NCBI RefSeq assembly: GCF_030505195.1
Contig: NZ_CP129672.1
Location: 124,001 to 188,000 of the forward strand
DNA: 64,000 nucleotides
Origin: Comamonas testosteroni
Lineage (GTDB): Bacteria; Pseudomonadota; Gammaproteobacteria; Burkholderiales; Burkholderiaceae_C
Direction: 5' to 3'
The notes below the pieces were generated by a model. It saw only the letters and a program-made list of their open reading frames with translations, was not told the origin of the DNA and did no database searches. How positions within the stretch are numbered: the first letter of the stretch is position 1; every line of letters starts with the position of its first letter. This document shows positions 18,937 to 30,141 of the stretch, piece by piece. Made by a program: the position numbers and the translations under genes.

Positions 18937-19488
18937 ATGAGCACCATTCTGTATTTCGACGATCCGGACGTCGGTCTCGCCCGCGAGACCAGCCACCCGG
19001 CCTTTGCGCGCATCGCGGCCCAGGACTTCTATTACGACTGCGGTGACGACTTCAGCCCCTTCGGCAACGATGACGGCAGCGACACACTGGCCGCACTTGA
19101 AGAGTGGTACCAGGAGCAGACGGACGGCAAGCACGCCAAGACCCTGCGCTTTTTGCGTCAGCAACTGAGCGACTGGGATCTGCCCGTGCCCCAGGACATG
19201 CTGGCTCATGACGAAGCGGCCAAGGCCCAATGGCTGGCCAGCGACGACATGAACCAGAGCTATCTGCGCTCGGTCTGTCGCGCCCATGTGGCCACCGCCT
19301 TTGGTCAGCTCAAGATCACAGGCAGCATCGATACCGATCTGCACCAGCAGGCCCTGCTTGCCCTGGCCTGCCAGCAATGGCTGAACACCGTGGCACGCAG
19401 CAAATATCCCGATTGGGAATATGCCGATCAGGAAAGCGAACGCCTGGCCCTGATGAACACCGCGCTGGAACAAGCCAGCGCTGCTTGA
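18937..19488 (+). CDS. Unknown protein encoded between gcvH and gcvP
   Basis: The 183-residue soluble protein begins MSTILYFDDPDVGLARETS, carries an acidic stretch with DFYYDCGDDFSPFGNDDGSD at about residues 30-48, and ends helical (ESERLALMNTALEQASAA). The start sits 10 bp beyond the T-run of the preceding hairpin. It contains three cysteines but no motif I recognise, no signal peptide and no membrane helix. Same strand and spacing (90 bp to gcvP) suggest it is transcribed with the glycine cleavage genes, but its role is unknown. Confidence 0.7.
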   Translation: MSTILYFDDPDVGLARETSHPAFARIAAQDFYYDCGDDFSPFGNDDGSDTLAALEEWYQEQTDGKHAKTLRFLRQQLSDWDLPVPQDMLAHDEAAKAQWLASDDMNQSYLRSVCRAHVATAFGQLKITGSIDTDLHQQALLALACQQWLNTVARSKYPDWEYADQESERLALMNTALEQASAA

Positions 19489-19578
19489 AGCACCGGCTGC
19501 ATGCCTTCAGGCATACGGCATTCACGCATGCCTGGCATGCCAACCGTCAGTCACAGTATTTGAGAATAGGTCCCTCCC

Positions 19579-22482
19579 ATGCTGATGTCGCCTCCCGCCC
19601 CCGTCGCTTCGCTGGAAGCGCTGGAAAACAGCCAAGAATTCATCCCCCGTCATATAGGCCCGGACGCCGAGGAGCAGCAAAAAATGCTGGCTGCCATCGG
19701 CAAGCCCTCGCTGGACGCCTTGATTCGCGATGTGATGCCCGACTCCATCGCCCGCGTCAGGCCCATGGATCTTCCGCCGCCGATTACCGAAGCCGCTGCG
19801 CTGGCCGAACTCAAGGCCATCGCCAGCAAGAACCAGGTGCTGAAGAGCTTTATCGGCCAGGGCTACTACGGCACGCACACGCCGGGCGTCATCCTGCGCA
19901 ACATCCTCGAAAACCCCGCCTGGTACACGGCCTACACCCCCTATCAGGCCGAGATCTCACAAGGGCGCATGGAGGCGCTGGTCAACTTCCAGACCATGGT
20001 GACCGACCTGACCGGCATGCCGATTGCCAATGCCTCCATGCTGGACGAGGCCACGGCAGCCGCCGAGGCCATGACGCTGGCCAGACGCTCTGTCAAATCC
20101 AGCAGCCATCGCATCGTGCTGGCCGGCGATCTGCACCCGCAAACGATTGAAGTCATCGAGACCCGCGCCCGGCCGATCGGCATCGAAGTGGTAATCGCCA
20201 ACAGCCAGCAGGAGTGGGAAGCTGCGCTGGCGGGCGACCTGTTTGCAGCCGTCATCCAGTACCCGGCCTCCAGCGGCTGGATCGTGGACTGGAAGGCCGA
20301 TGTGCAAGCCATTCACGCCAAGCAGGCGGCCGCCATCGTGGCCACCGACCTGCTGGCCCTGACCCTGCTGACGCCGCCCGGCGAATGGGATGCCGATATT
20401 GTCGTGGGCAACAGCCAGCGCTTTGGCATGCCCATGGGCGCAGGCGGCCCGCACGCAGCCTTCATGGCCTGCCGCGACGAATACAAGCGCAGCCTGCCCG
20501 GGCGCCTGGTGGGTGTCAGCGTCGATGCGCATGGCAAGCCCGCCTACCGCCTCGCTCTGCAGACGCGCGAACAACATATCCGCCGCGAAAAGGCGACGTC
20601 CAATATCTGCACGGCCCAGGTCCTGCCGGCCGTGATCGCCAGCATGTATGCCGTCTACCACGGCCCCCAGGGACTGAAGCGCATTGCCCAGCGAGTGGCG
20701 CGCCTGACCGCAATCCTGAGCCGTGGCCTGGCCCGGCTGGGCTTCAGCGCCCATCACCACGGCACAGCCTTCGACACACTGAGCCTGCATACCCGGGATG
20801 CGACCGATGCCCTGGCAGCTCGTGCCATGTCCCGAGGTGTCAATCTGCGCAAGGCATGGGATGAATATCTGTGCATCAGCCTGGACGAAACCACGACCCG
20901 GGCCGATGTCGAGCTGCTCTGGAGCATCTTTGCCCAGGAGGGTCAGGCTCTGCCCACCATCGAGGCCATGGACGAAGGTCCGACCTCGCTGATCCCCGAA
21001 TCCCTGCAGCGCAGCACGGCCTACCTGAGCCACCCGGTCTTCAACACCCATCACTCCGAAACCGCCATGCTGCGCTATATACGCAGCCTCAGCGACAAGG
21101 ACCTGGCCCTGGACCGCAGCATGATCCCGCTGGGCAGTTGCACCATGAAGCTCAATGCCACCAGCGAGATGATTCCCATCACCTGGCCAGAGTTCGCCGA
21201 CATCCACCCGTTTGCTCCTGCCAGCCAGCTGCAAGGCTATGCCGAGCTGGACCAGCAACTGCGCGCCTGGCTGTGTCAGGCCACGGGCTACGCGGGCATC
21301 AGCCTGCAGCCCAATGCAGGCAGCCAGGGTGAGTACGCAGGTCTTCTGGCCATCAAGGCCTTCCATCAATCACGCGGCGAGGCGCACCGCAATATCTGCC
21401 TGATTCCCAGCAGCGCCCACGGCACCAACCCGGCCAGCGCGCAAATGGTGGGCCTGCAGGTCGTGGTCACCCGATGCGATGACAACGGCAACGTGGACAT
21501 GGCGGATCTGAAGCTGGCCTGCGAGAAGCACAGCGCCAATCTGGCCTGCATCATGATCACCTACCCCAGCACGCACGGCGTGTTCGAGACCCAGGTGAAG
21601 GAGCTGTGCCAGCTGGTGCACAGCCACGGCGGCCGCGTCTATGTGGACGGCGCCAATATGAACGCCCTGGTAGGTCTTGCCGCGCCCGGCGAGTTCGGCG
21701 GCGATGTCAGCCATCTGAACTTGCACAAGACCTTCTGCATTCCTCACGGCGGCGGCGGCCCCGGCGTCGGTCCCGTGTGCGTGGTCGAAGATCTGGTGCC
21801 CTTTCTGCCAGGGCATGCCAGCGCAGGCGACGTCCGCCAGGTGGGCGCTGTCAGCGCAGCGCCTCTGGGCAATGCCGCCGTTTTGCCGATCAGCTGGATG
21901 TATATCCGCATGATGGGCGAGCCGGGCCTGAAATTGGCGACCGAAACCGCGATCCTCAGCGCCAACTACATCAGCGCGCGCCTCAAGGACCACTTCCCCA
22001 CGCTGTACGCGGGCGAGTATGGTCACGTGGCCCATGAATGCATTGTGGACCTGCGCCACTTCAAGGAAAGCTGCGGCGTGATGGCCGAGGACGTGGCCAA
22101 GCGCCTGATCGACTACGGCTTCCATGCACCCACACTGTCCTTTCCGGTGCCCAACACGCTGATGGTGGAGCCGACCGAGAGTGAAAGCCTGTATGAGCTG
22201 GACCGTTTCATCGAAGCCATGATCGCCATCCGCGCCGAGATTGCCGAAGTGGAGGCAGGCAGACTGCCCAGGGATGACAACCCGCTCAAGAACGCACCCC
22301 ATACGGCGGAGTCCTTGCTGACCGCCGAATGGCAACATGGCTACAGCCGCGAAACCGCCGCCTATCCCGTGCCTGCCCTGCGCCGCGCCAAGTATTGGAG
22401 TCCCGTGGGCCGCGTGGATAACGTCTATGGTGACCGCAATCTGTTTTGCAGCTGCGTGCCCATGGACGCCTACGAAGGCTGA
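19579..22482 (+). CDS. gcvP: Glycine dehydrogenase (decarboxylating), P protein
   Basis: The 967-residue PLP enzyme decarboxylates glycine and passes the aminomethyl group to GcvH; the length equals single-chain GcvP of proteobacteria. The PLP lysine lies in [16 protein letters not shown] and the N-half contains [21 protein letters not shown] and [11 protein letters not shown] (C-half). The two homologous halves are intact. The ATG at 19579 has another in-frame ATG at 19585 close by. It ends the operon with a good terminator at 22502. Confidence 0.97.
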   Translation: MLMSPPAPVASLEALENSQEFIPRHIGPDAEEQQKMLAAIGKPSLDALIRDVMPDSIARVRPMDLPPPITEAAALAELKAIASKNQVLKSFIGQGYYGTHTPGVILRNILENPAWYTAYTPYQAEISQGRMEALVNFQTMVTDLTGMPIANASMLDEATAAAEAMTLARRSVKSSSHRIVLAGDLHPQTIEVIETRARPIGIEVVIANSQQEWEAALAGDLFAAVIQYPASSGWIVDWKADVQAIHAKQAAAIVATDLLALTLLTPPGEWDADIVVGNSQRFGMPMGAGGPHAAFMACRDEYKRSLPGRLVGVSVDAHGKPAYRLALQTREQHIRREKATSNICTAQVLPAVIASMYAVYHGPQGLKRIAQRVARLTAILSRGLARLGFSAHHHGTAFDTLSLHTRDATDALAARAMSRGVNLRKAWDEYLCISLDETTTRADVELLWSIFAQEGQALPTIEAMDEGPTSLIPESLQRSTAYLSHPVFNTHHSETAMLRYIRSLSDKDLALDRSMIPLGSCTMKLNATSEMIPITWPEFADIHPFAPASQLQGYAELDQQLRAWLCQATGYAGISLQPNAGSQGEYAGLLAIKAFHQSRGEAHRNICLIPSSAHGTNPASAQMVGLQVVVTRCDDNGNVDMADLKLACEKHSANLACIMITYPSTHGVFETQVKELCQLVHSHGGRVYVDGANMNALVGLAAPGEFGGDVSHLNLHKTFCIPHGGGGPGVGPVCVVEDLVPFLPGHASAGDVRQVGAVSAAPLGNAAVLPISWMYIRMMGEPGLKLATETAILSANYISARLKDHFPTLYAGEYGHVAHECIVDLRHFKESCGVMAEDVAKRLIDYGFHAPTLSFPVPNTLMVEPTESESLYELDRFIEAMIAIRAEIAEVEAGRLPRDDNPLKNAPHTAESLLTAEWQHGYSRETAAYPVPALRRAKYWSPVGRVDNVYGDRNLFCSCVPMDAYEG

Positions 22483-22501
22483 TCGCCAAGGCTCCCACCC
22501 C

Positions 22502-22533
22502 AAGCCAGTGCGCTCTGCCGCACTGGCTTTTTT
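22502..22533 (+). terminator. Intrinsic terminator of the gcv operon
   Basis: Eleven-bp stem AAGCCAGTGCG / CGCACTGGCTT with a six-nt loop and a T-run, 20 bp after the gcvP stop. Confidence 0.93.
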
Positions 22534-22725
22534 ATGCTCAATCAATGCCGAACACCTGCCAACCCATCGCTGTTCGCCGGCTGTAAGCACATTCACAACA
22601 TCAATGCAATCTGCGCTGCTGCCGCCAAACCGCCTATCGTGTTGCCTGAATACCGGTTGACTGCCCGCCCTTTTCAAGGGCAAGGCAGGGACCGGCTTAC
22701 ACTGCCGAGGTCTTTTGCATGTCTC

Positions 22726-24906
22726 ATGAGCTCCTCTGAACCCACTCCCCCACCCTTGCTGCCTGTCATTGATGGCGGCCTGCCTCTGCATGCCCTGCTG
22801 GCCCCCGGTGCTGTCCCTATGGGCCTGAACGCCAACACCCAGCCATTGGTGCCGGAGGATGAAGACCCGCTGCAGGCACTGGTGGCGGAGTTGCGCAACT
22901 ACCAGCACGAGCTGGAGCTGCAAAACGAAGTGCTCAATTACAGCCAGGCCGTCGCCGAAAGCGCTTCGGAGCGGTTTGAAACGCTGTTTGCCAGCATTCC
23001 GCTGCCGCTGCTGGTGGTGGATGAATTCGATATGGTGGTCCAGGCCAATGCCATGGCTCACCGCGCATTTCAGCCCACCGAAAAAGACCGGTTGCTGATC
23101 AACTTCAAGCCCTTTGTGCATGCCAACGACACAGAGCGCGTGACTACGGCCTTCGAGCAGGCCAAAGCGCTGGGACGCGCCGAAGTACACGAGGTTCTGT
23201 TCCAGATCACCGAAGAATTCGAGCTCTGCGGCGACCTGCATGTGGCCGGCGTGGTCGTGCCCCAGCAAAACGGTCCGGCCACCTGGCAGTATCTGTGTGC
23301 CGTTGTCAATCAAGGCCCGCTGCTTGCCGAGCGCAAGGCGCTGCAAGAGCGCAATCAGCAGCTTTATGCCAGCGAGAGACGGCTGGAGTCGGTCATCAAC
23401 TCCGCGCTGGACGCCATCATCTGCGTCGATCAGCACCAGCGCATCACCGTCTTCAACCCCACCGCAGCAGCCCTTTTTCTGTGCTCGACTCAGGATGCCC
23501 TGGGCAGCCCGCTGGAGCGCTTTTTACCCGATGCCGCTCGGGCACTGGCTTTTTCCTCGCTGACCACACAGGCCGTGCTGGGCGAGATGACGGGCCTGAC
23601 CCTGTCGGGGCGTGAGATCCCCATGGAAATCAGCGTCTCCTTCGAGCACCACAGCAGCGGCGACACCACCACCATCTTTGCGCGCGACCTGACCAGCCGC
23701 AATCGCGCCGAAGCCCAGCGCAATGTGCTGGAGACCCAGCTGCGCGAATCCCACAAGATGCAGGCCGTGGGCACCATGGCCGGCGGGATTGCCCACGACT
23801 TCAACAACATCGTGGGCGCAATCCTGGGTAACGTGGAGCTGGCAAAGGCCGATAGCTGCGGCAACCCGGCTGCCATGGAAAGCCTGCGCGAGATCGAAAA
23901 AGCCGGTCGCCGCGCCCGAGATCTGGTGCGCCAGATTCTGACCTTCAGCCGCAATGACCTGCCTGAACGCCGTCCGGTTCAGGTGCAGGAAGTCATGTCC
24001 GACACGGCTCGCCTGCTGCGTGTGACTCTGCCTCCCTCCATAGAGCTTCAGGTGCAGGAGTCCAGCGACCTGCCGCCGCTGCTGGCCGACCCCACTCAGG
24101 TGGAACAGGCACTGTTCAATCTCTGCAACAACGCCATGCAGGCCATTGGCAGTCAGCGCGGCGTCATCCAGATGCGTGCCATGCGCATTGCTCCCGACAG
24201 CTACCAATGCGAGCGCCTGGGTCTGGCCGTGGCCGAATACCTGGTCTTTATGGTGCAGGACTCGGGCCCCGGCATGGACGTCGTGACTCAGAGGCGCATC
24301 TTCGAGCCTTTTTTCACCACCAAACCGGTCGGCCAGGGCACGGGCCTGGGACTCTCGGTCGTACATGGCGTGATGCGCACCCATGGCGGCGCTGTCGACG
24401 TGCACAGCGAACTGGGTCAGGGCAGCTGCTTTACGCTGTACTTTCCTCTGAGCGACCCGACTTCCAGTCACTGTGCGCTGCCGCCCATGCGCATGGACAA
24501 GCCCGAAGCCCCACCGCCCGAGCTGGTCCTGGCCACGCGCGCCAGCCATGTCATGTATGTGGACGACGATCAGGCTCTGGTCTTTCTGTTTCAGCGCCTG
24601 CTGCGCCGGCGCGGCTATGAAGTCTCGGGCTTTACCGATCCTCATGAGGCCATGGCTGCTCTGCATGAGGAGCCACAGCGTTTTGACCTCATAGTCACCG
24701 ACTACAACATGCCCGGCTTCAGCGGTCTGGACCTGCTCAGACAGGCTCTGCAGATCAGCCCTCAACTGCCCGTGGCACTTGCCTCCGGCTATGTGACGGC
24801 AGAAATCGAGCAGGCCGCGATTGCAGCCGGAGCCAGAGCCTTGATCCACAAGCCCAACGATGTGCAGGAGTTCTGCGCCACGGTGCATGAACTGCTCAAC
24901 CCCTGA
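22726..24906 (+). CDS. Soluble hybrid histidine kinase with two PAS domains
   Basis: The approximately 726-residue protein starts at ATG 22726. No transmembrane helix is visible, so the sensor is cytoplasmic. Order: a coiled segment, PAS 1 (about 80-200, FASIPLPLLVVDEFDMVVQAN), PAS 2 (about 215-330, VINSALDAIICVDQHQRITVFN), HisKA with the phosphoaccepting His in MAGGIAHDFNNIVGAIL, HATPase_c (LFNLCNNAMQAI, DSGPGMD, GTGLGLSVVHGV), and a C-terminal receiver domain with the acidic pair in VDDDQAL and the phospho-Asp in IVTDYNMPGFSGLDLL. No DNA-binding output follows, so signalling probably goes to a separate partner. An RluA-type gene follows after 20 bp. Confidence 0.9.
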   Translation: MSSSEPTPPPLLPVIDGGLPLHALLAPGAVPMGLNANTQPLVPEDEDPLQALVAELRNYQHELELQNEVLNYSQAVAESASERFETLFASIPLPLLVVDEFDMVVQANAMAHRAFQPTEKDRLLINFKPFVHANDTERVTTAFEQAKALGRAEVHEVLFQITEEFELCGDLHVAGVVVPQQNGPATWQYLCAVVNQGPLLAERKALQERNQQLYASERRLESVINSALDAIICVDQHQRITVFNPTAAALFLCSTQDALGSPLERFLPDAARALAFSSLTTQAVLGEMTGLTLSGREIPMEISVSFEHHSSGDTTTIFARDLTSRNRAEAQRNVLETQLRESHKMQAVGTMAGGIAHDFNNIVGAILGNVELAKADSCGNPAAMESLREIEKAGRRARDLVRQILTFSRNDLPERRPVQVQEVMSDTARLLRVTLPPSIELQVQESSDLPPLLADPTQVEQALFNLCNNAMQAIGSQRGVIQMRAMRIAPDSYQCERLGLAVAEYLVFMVQDSGPGMDVVTQRRIFEPFFTTKPVGQGTGLGLSVVHGVMRTHGGAVDVHSELGQGSCFTLYFPLSDPTSSHCALPPMRMDKPEAPPPELVLATRASHVMYVDDDQALVFLFQRLLRRRGYEVSGFTDPHEAMAALHEEPQRFDLIVTDYNMPGFSGLDLLRQALQISPQLPVALASGYVTAEIEQAAIAAGARALIHKPNDVQEFCATVHELLNP

Positions 24907-24926
24907 AACCATCGATAGCTGTTTGA

Positions 24927-25589
24927 ATGAGTGCGTTGAACTGTGTGTATGAAGACGAGCACCTGCTGGTGCTTGACAAGCCCTCGGGCCTGTTGTGCGT
25001 GCCCGGCCGCGGCCCCGACAAGCAAGACTGCCTGAGCCTGCGTGCCCTCCAGCATTTCGGCGATGCACTGGTCGTGCACCGCCTCGATCAGGCCACATCG
25101 GGTCTGGTCGTCATGGCTCGAAATCCGGCCGTCCAACGCCAGCTCAGCCAGGCCTTTGCCGAGCGCAAGGTCGACAAACGCTATATCGCCGTAGTGGCCG
25201 GTGAGTTGCAGGCGCACAGCGAAGCAGCGGATGCCAGGGACTGGCAACTGATCGATCTGCCGATAGCGGCCGACTGGGAGCGTCGACCGCTGCGGGTCAT
25301 CAACCACGAAACCGGCAAAAGCAGCCAGACGCTGTGGCGGGTGATCGAGCACACCGAGCAGTTGGGACAGCCTTGCACCCGCGTGCTGCTGAGCCCGCTG
25401 ACGGGCCGCACCCATCAATTGCGCCTGCATATGGCTGCCATAGGCCACCCCATGCTGGGCGATGCGCTCTATGCCTGCGAAGCAGTGGTCAGCGCCAGCC
25501 CACGCCTGTTGCTGCATGCTGCAGCACTGGAGCTGGCGCACCCGGTCACCGGTGCACTGCTGCAGCTAAAAAGCGAGCCTCTTTTTTAA
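24927..25589 (+). CDS. RluA-family pseudouridine synthase
   Basis: The 220-residue enzyme isomerises uridine to pseudouridine in rRNA and/or tRNA. The catalytic aspartate is in HRLDQATSGLVVMARNP (about residues 51-67), the N-terminus LLVLDKPSGLLCVPG and the C-terminal LTGRTHQLRLHMAAIGHPMLGDALY are diagnostic. No S4 domain is present, so it resembles RluA (23S 746 and tRNA 32) more than RluC/RluD. It is 20 bp after the hybrid kinase gene and may be co-transcribed with it. Confidence 0.9.
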   Translation: MSALNCVYEDEHLLVLDKPSGLLCVPGRGPDKQDCLSLRALQHFGDALVVHRLDQATSGLVVMARNPAVQRQLSQAFAERKVDKRYIAVVAGELQAHSEAADARDWQLIDLPIAADWERRPLRVINHETGKSSQTLWRVIEHTEQLGQPCTRVLLSPLTGRTHQLRLHMAAIGHPMLGDALYACEAVVSASPRLLLHAAALELAHPVTGALLQLKSEPLF

Positions 25590-25938
25590 GCCCGATCAAA
25601 TTGGCAGCAGCCGTCAAGCGCCAGTAGTTGCCGCGCTGCAACAAAGACCCTTTGAAGCGGCGCCTGAAGCCCGAGAAATCGGCACCCGAAGACCGCTGAT
25701 GCAGACACTTGCCACACCGCTCGGGCCTGGACTTTGCTCATACAGCACAAATGAAGGTCAAGCCATAGCCTTTGGGTAATAGCTGCTATGCACGACATAG
25801 CAAAAACCAAAAGCCTGCACCAGCCCCTGCATACCCTGTTGCCTTCGTTGACCACTCGATTAATCTGAGCTTCTTTGCGCGAACTGCTATGGCAGCAATC
25901 GCGCTTTTCGAACATCTCTCGAGATTAAGGAAGTCCTT
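25590..25938. other. Gene-free leader of the liv operon
   Basis: These 349 bp carry no convincing gene. They contain the operator-like inverted repeat at 25784-25802 and presumably the liv promoter. A minus-strand ORF that covers most of it lacks any recognisable protein feature. Confidence 0.5.
25784..25802. promoter_or_regulatory. Inverted repeat upstream of livK
   Basis: Perfect TGCTATG-cacga-CATAGCA palindrome, 137 bp before the livK ATG, preceded by AGCCATAGCC. A plausible operator for an amino-acid responsive regulator, which is not identified. Confidence 0.45.
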
Positions 25939-27060
25939 ATGAGCATTCCGTTCCGCATGCAAACCGTTGTTGCCGCCCTGGGCCTGGCTGGTGCCGCCCT
26001 GGTCTCCACCGCGCATGCCCAAATCAAGATCGCCCTGGTCATCCCCACCACCGGTGCGCTGACTCAGTACGGCGACATGGTCAAGGAAGGCGCCACCACC
26101 GCCGTTGAAATGGCCAACGCCGCTGGCGGTGTCAATGGCAAGAAAATCGAGCTGGTACCCGTGGACGACGCCTGCGAACCCAAGCAAGGCCCCGTCGCAG
26201 CCAACCGCGTGGTCAACAACAAAATCGGCTATGTGGTCGGTCCCGTCTGCTCGGGTGCCTCGATTGCCGCAGCGCCCATCTACAACAACGAAGGCGTGGT
26301 GGTCGTCACTCCTTCTGCGACCTCGCCCGCTCTGACCGACGGCAAGAACTACCACTTCATCTTCCGCACCATTGGCCGTGACGACCAGCAAGGCCCGGCC
26401 GCCGCCAAGTTCATTGCCGAGAAGCTCAAGCCCAAAAAGGTTGCCGTGCTGCACGACAAGCAGTCTTACGGCCAGGGCATTGCCTCTTCTGTGCGTGACG
26501 ACCTGAAGAAGGCCAAGATTGAAGTGGCCCTGTTCGAGGGCATCAACGCAGGCGACAGCGACTACTCCGCCGTCATCACCAAGCTCAAGGGTGCAGGCGT
26601 GGACTTTGTCTATTACGGCGGCTACCACCCCGAAATGGGTCTGCTGCTGCGTCAGGCTGCCGAGCAAGGTCTGAAGGTCAAGATGATGGGTCCTGAAGGC
26701 GTGGGCAACCCCGAAGTCAACGCCATTGCCGGCCCTGCCGTCGAAGGCATGCTGGTGACTCTGCCCGCCGACTTTGCCGCCAACCCCAAGAACGCTGCCG
26801 TTGTGAAGGCATTCCAGGACAAGAAGCGCAATGCCTCGGGTGCCTTCCAGCTGACGTCGTTTGCCGCAACTCAATCGCTGCTGGCCGCCATCAAGGCCGC
26901 TGGTGACAACCCCGCCAAGGTGGCGGACTGGATGCACAAATCGACCGGCGTGGACACCGTGCTGGGCCCTGTGTCCTGGAACAAGCAGGGTGACCTGAAC
27001 TCCTTCGACTTCCAGGTCTTCCAGTGGCACAAGGACGGCAGCAAATCGCTCGCTAAGTAA
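25939..27060 (+). CDS. livK: Branched-chain amino acid ABC transporter, periplasmic binding protein
   Basis: The 373-residue periplasmic protein starts with a signal peptide (MSIPFRMQTVVAALGLAGAA, cleavage after AHA). Mature protein begins QIKIALVIPTTGALTQYGD, the family-defining start of the Leu/Ile/Val-binding fold, with MVKEGATTAVEMANAAGGVNG and FIFRTIGRDDQQGPAAAKF. An AAGGAAG ribosome site precedes the ATG. It is first in livKHMGF and is probably expressed at higher level than the permease genes. Confidence 0.95.
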   Translation: MSIPFRMQTVVAALGLAGAALVSTAHAQIKIALVIPTTGALTQYGDMVKEGATTAVEMANAAGGVNGKKIELVPVDDACEPKQGPVAANRVVNNKIGYVVGPVCSGASIAAAPIYNNEGVVVVTPSATSPALTDGKNYHFIFRTIGRDDQQGPAAAKFIAEKLKPKKVAVLHDKQSYGQGIASSVRDDLKKAKIEVALFEGINAGDSDYSAVITKLKGAGVDFVYYGGYHPEMGLLLRQAAEQGLKVKMMGPEGVGNPEVNAIAGPAVEGMLVTLPADFAANPKNAAVVKAFQDKKRNASGAFQLTSFAATQSLLAAIKAAGDNPAKVADWMHKSTGVDTVLGPVSWNKQGDLNSFDFQVFQWHKDGSKSLAK

Positions 27061-27156
27061 TTCCACCACTCTCTCCGGAGGCAATGGCAGGGGTCATGTC
27101 TCCGGATGTTTGTTATCTGGCCCTCGGGCCTTTTCCTGTTTCAAGGGTGGCGTTAC

Positions 27157-28079
<923 letters not shown>

Positions 28080-28080
<1 letters not shown>

Positions 28081-29318
28081 TGAAGTACAGCTTTTCTGCC
28101 GCTTTGCGCGATGCGCTGATCGCCACCGTGATGACGGCCATCGTCGTCACCCCCATCTTCAGCCTGCACCTGGAGCGCGCCGGCGTGCGCACCATCATCA
28201 GCCCCGACTGGAGCATGACCGGCTGGGCTTGCCTTGCCATCTTTGTCGTGCAAATGCTCAAGCCCCTGCTCGCGGGCAAGCTGCCCAAGGTCAATCTGCC
28301 GGCCGTGCCGCAGATGAAGTCGGGCACACGCAACGTCGTCATCTTCGTGGCGCTGATGATGGCCGCCTCCTGGCCATTCTTCGCTGGCCGCAATGCCGTC
28401 GACATCGCGACTCTGGCCATGATTTACGTCATGCTGGGCCTTGGTCTGAACGTGGTGGTCGGCTTTGCCGGCCTGCTGGACCTGGGCTTTGTGGGCTTCT
28501 ATGCCGTGGGTGCCTACACCTATGCGCTGCTGTTCCACTGGGCTGGCTGGACGTTCTGGGAAGCGCTGCCGCTGGCCGGCGCTGCCTCGGCCCTGTTCGG
28601 CTTCGTGCTGGGCTTTCCCGTGCTGCGCCTGCGCGGCGACTATCTGGCCATCGTGACGCTGGGCTTCGGTGAAATCATCCGACTGCTTCTGACCAATCTG
28701 ACCAGCTTCACCGGCGGCCCCGACGGCATCTCCAGCATTCCCAAGCCTACCGTGCTGGGCCTGCCCATGACCCGCTCGCCCCTGACCGAGGACGGCACGA
28801 CCTTTCATCAGTTCTTCGGTCTGGAGTTCAACTCCATGCACATGGTGATCTTCGTCTATCTGATGGCCCTGCTGCTGGCCATGGTGACGCTGTTCATCAG
28901 CAACCGACTGATCCGCATGCCCATAGGCCGCGCCTGGGAAGCGCTGCGCGAGGATGAAATCGCCTGCCGTTCGCTGGGCCTGAACCCCATGAAGATCAAG
29001 CTCTCGGCCTTCACGCTGGGCGCAATGTTCGCGGGTTTCGGCGGCGCCTTCTTCGCCGCTCGCCAGGGCATCGTCAATCCCGAGTCCTTCACCTTCATCG
29101 AGTCGGCCCTGATTTTGGCCATTGTGGTGCTGGGCGGCATGGGTTCTCAGTTGGGCGTGATCGTGGCTGCCATCATCCTGACCGTGCTGCCCGAGCTGGC
29201 ACGCGAGTTCTCCGAATACCGCATGCTGATCTTCGGTCTGGTCATGATTTTGATGATGGTCTGGCGCCCCCAGGGCCTGCTGCCCATGAAGCGACACCAA
29301 GTGGAGGTGAAGTCATGA
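28080..29318 (+). CDS. livM: Branched-chain amino acid ABC transporter permease LivM
   Basis: The 412-residue permease is longer than LivH because of extra N-terminal helices. Core features are [24 protein letters not shown] LivM signature ([20 protein letters not shown]), [20 protein letters not shown], and the coupling region [18 protein letters not shown]. It starts at the ATG overlapping the livH stop. A 55-bp gap separates it from livG. Confidence 0.95.
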
Positions 29319-29373
29319 AGCTGCACCTGAACGCTATTATTTCAATAACTACAACCACAGGCAGGGCAAGCGC

Positions 29374-30141
29374 ATGAGCGAGTATTTGCTAGAAGTCAAA
29401 GACCTGTGCATGCGCTTCGGCGGCCTGCTGGCCGTGGACAACGTGGGCTTTAACGTACGCCCTCAGGAAGTGTTTGCCATCATCGGCCCCAACGGCGCGG
29501 GCAAGACCACGGTATTCAACTGCATCAGCGGGTTCTACCAGCCCTCAGGCGGCTCGGTCGTTCTGGACGGCCAGAGCATTGCAGGCCACAGCAGCCACCA
29601 GGTCGCCAACCACGGCGTGGTGCGCACCTTCCAGAACGTACGCCTGTTCAAGAGCATGACGGCACTGGAAAACCTGCTGGTCGCACAGCACCGCCAGTCG
29701 CGCACCACGCTGCTCGGCGGCCTGTTCAACACGCCAGGCTATCGCCGTGCCGAACAGGAAAAGATCGACAACGCGCTGCAATGGCTGGACGTGATGGGCC
29801 TGCGCCAGTTTGCCAACCGCGAGGCCGGCAATCTGGCCTATGGTCACCAGCGCCGGCTGGAGATTGCGCGCTGCATGATCACCAAGCCTCGCGTGCTGAT
29901 GCTGGACGAGCCCGCCGCCGGCCTGAACCCGCAGGAGAAGAAAGACCTGCAGCACCTGATCGACGATCTGCGCAAACAGTACGGCGTGGCCGTGCTGCTG
30001 ATCGAGCACGATATGGGCCTGGTCATGGGAGTGTCCGAGCGCATTCTGGTCATGGAATACGGCAAGCCCATCGCCATGGGCCTGCCCGAGGCGATTCGCA
30101 ATGATGAACGGGTCATCAAGGCCTATCTGGGAGAGGCCTGA
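29374..30141 (+). CDS. livG: Branched-chain amino acid ABC transporter ATPase LivG
   Basis: The 255-residue ATP-binding subunit has Walker A GPNGAGKTT (about 37-45), Q-loop FQNVRLF, the signature NLAYGHQRRLEIAR (a variant LSGGQ as usual for LivG), Walker B VLMLDEPAAGLNP and the switch His in LIEHDMGLVMG. Its stop overlaps the livF start at TGATGAGC, indicating coupled translation. Confidence 0.96.
   Translation: MSEYLLEVKDLCMRFGGLLAVDNVGFNVRPQEVFAIIGPNGAGKTTVFNCISGFYQPSGGSVVLDGQSIAGHSSHQVANHGVVRTFQNVRLFKSMTALENLLVAQHRQSRTTLLGGLFNTPGYRRAEQEKIDNALQWLDVMGLRQFANREAGNLAYGHQRRLEIARCMITKPRVLMLDEPAAGLNPQEKKDLQHLIDDLRKQYGVAVLLIEHDMGLVMGVSERILVMEYGKPIAMGLPEAIRNDERVIKAYLGEA

Noticed and set aside
21370..23436. 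688-codon minus-strand frame crossing gcvP and the kinase gene
   Set aside because: It spans two clear genes and a terminator on the other strand and shows no recognisable domain.
25586..25915. 109-codon minus-strand ORF in the liv leader
   Set aside because: No recognisable feature; it would occupy the promoter region of livK.
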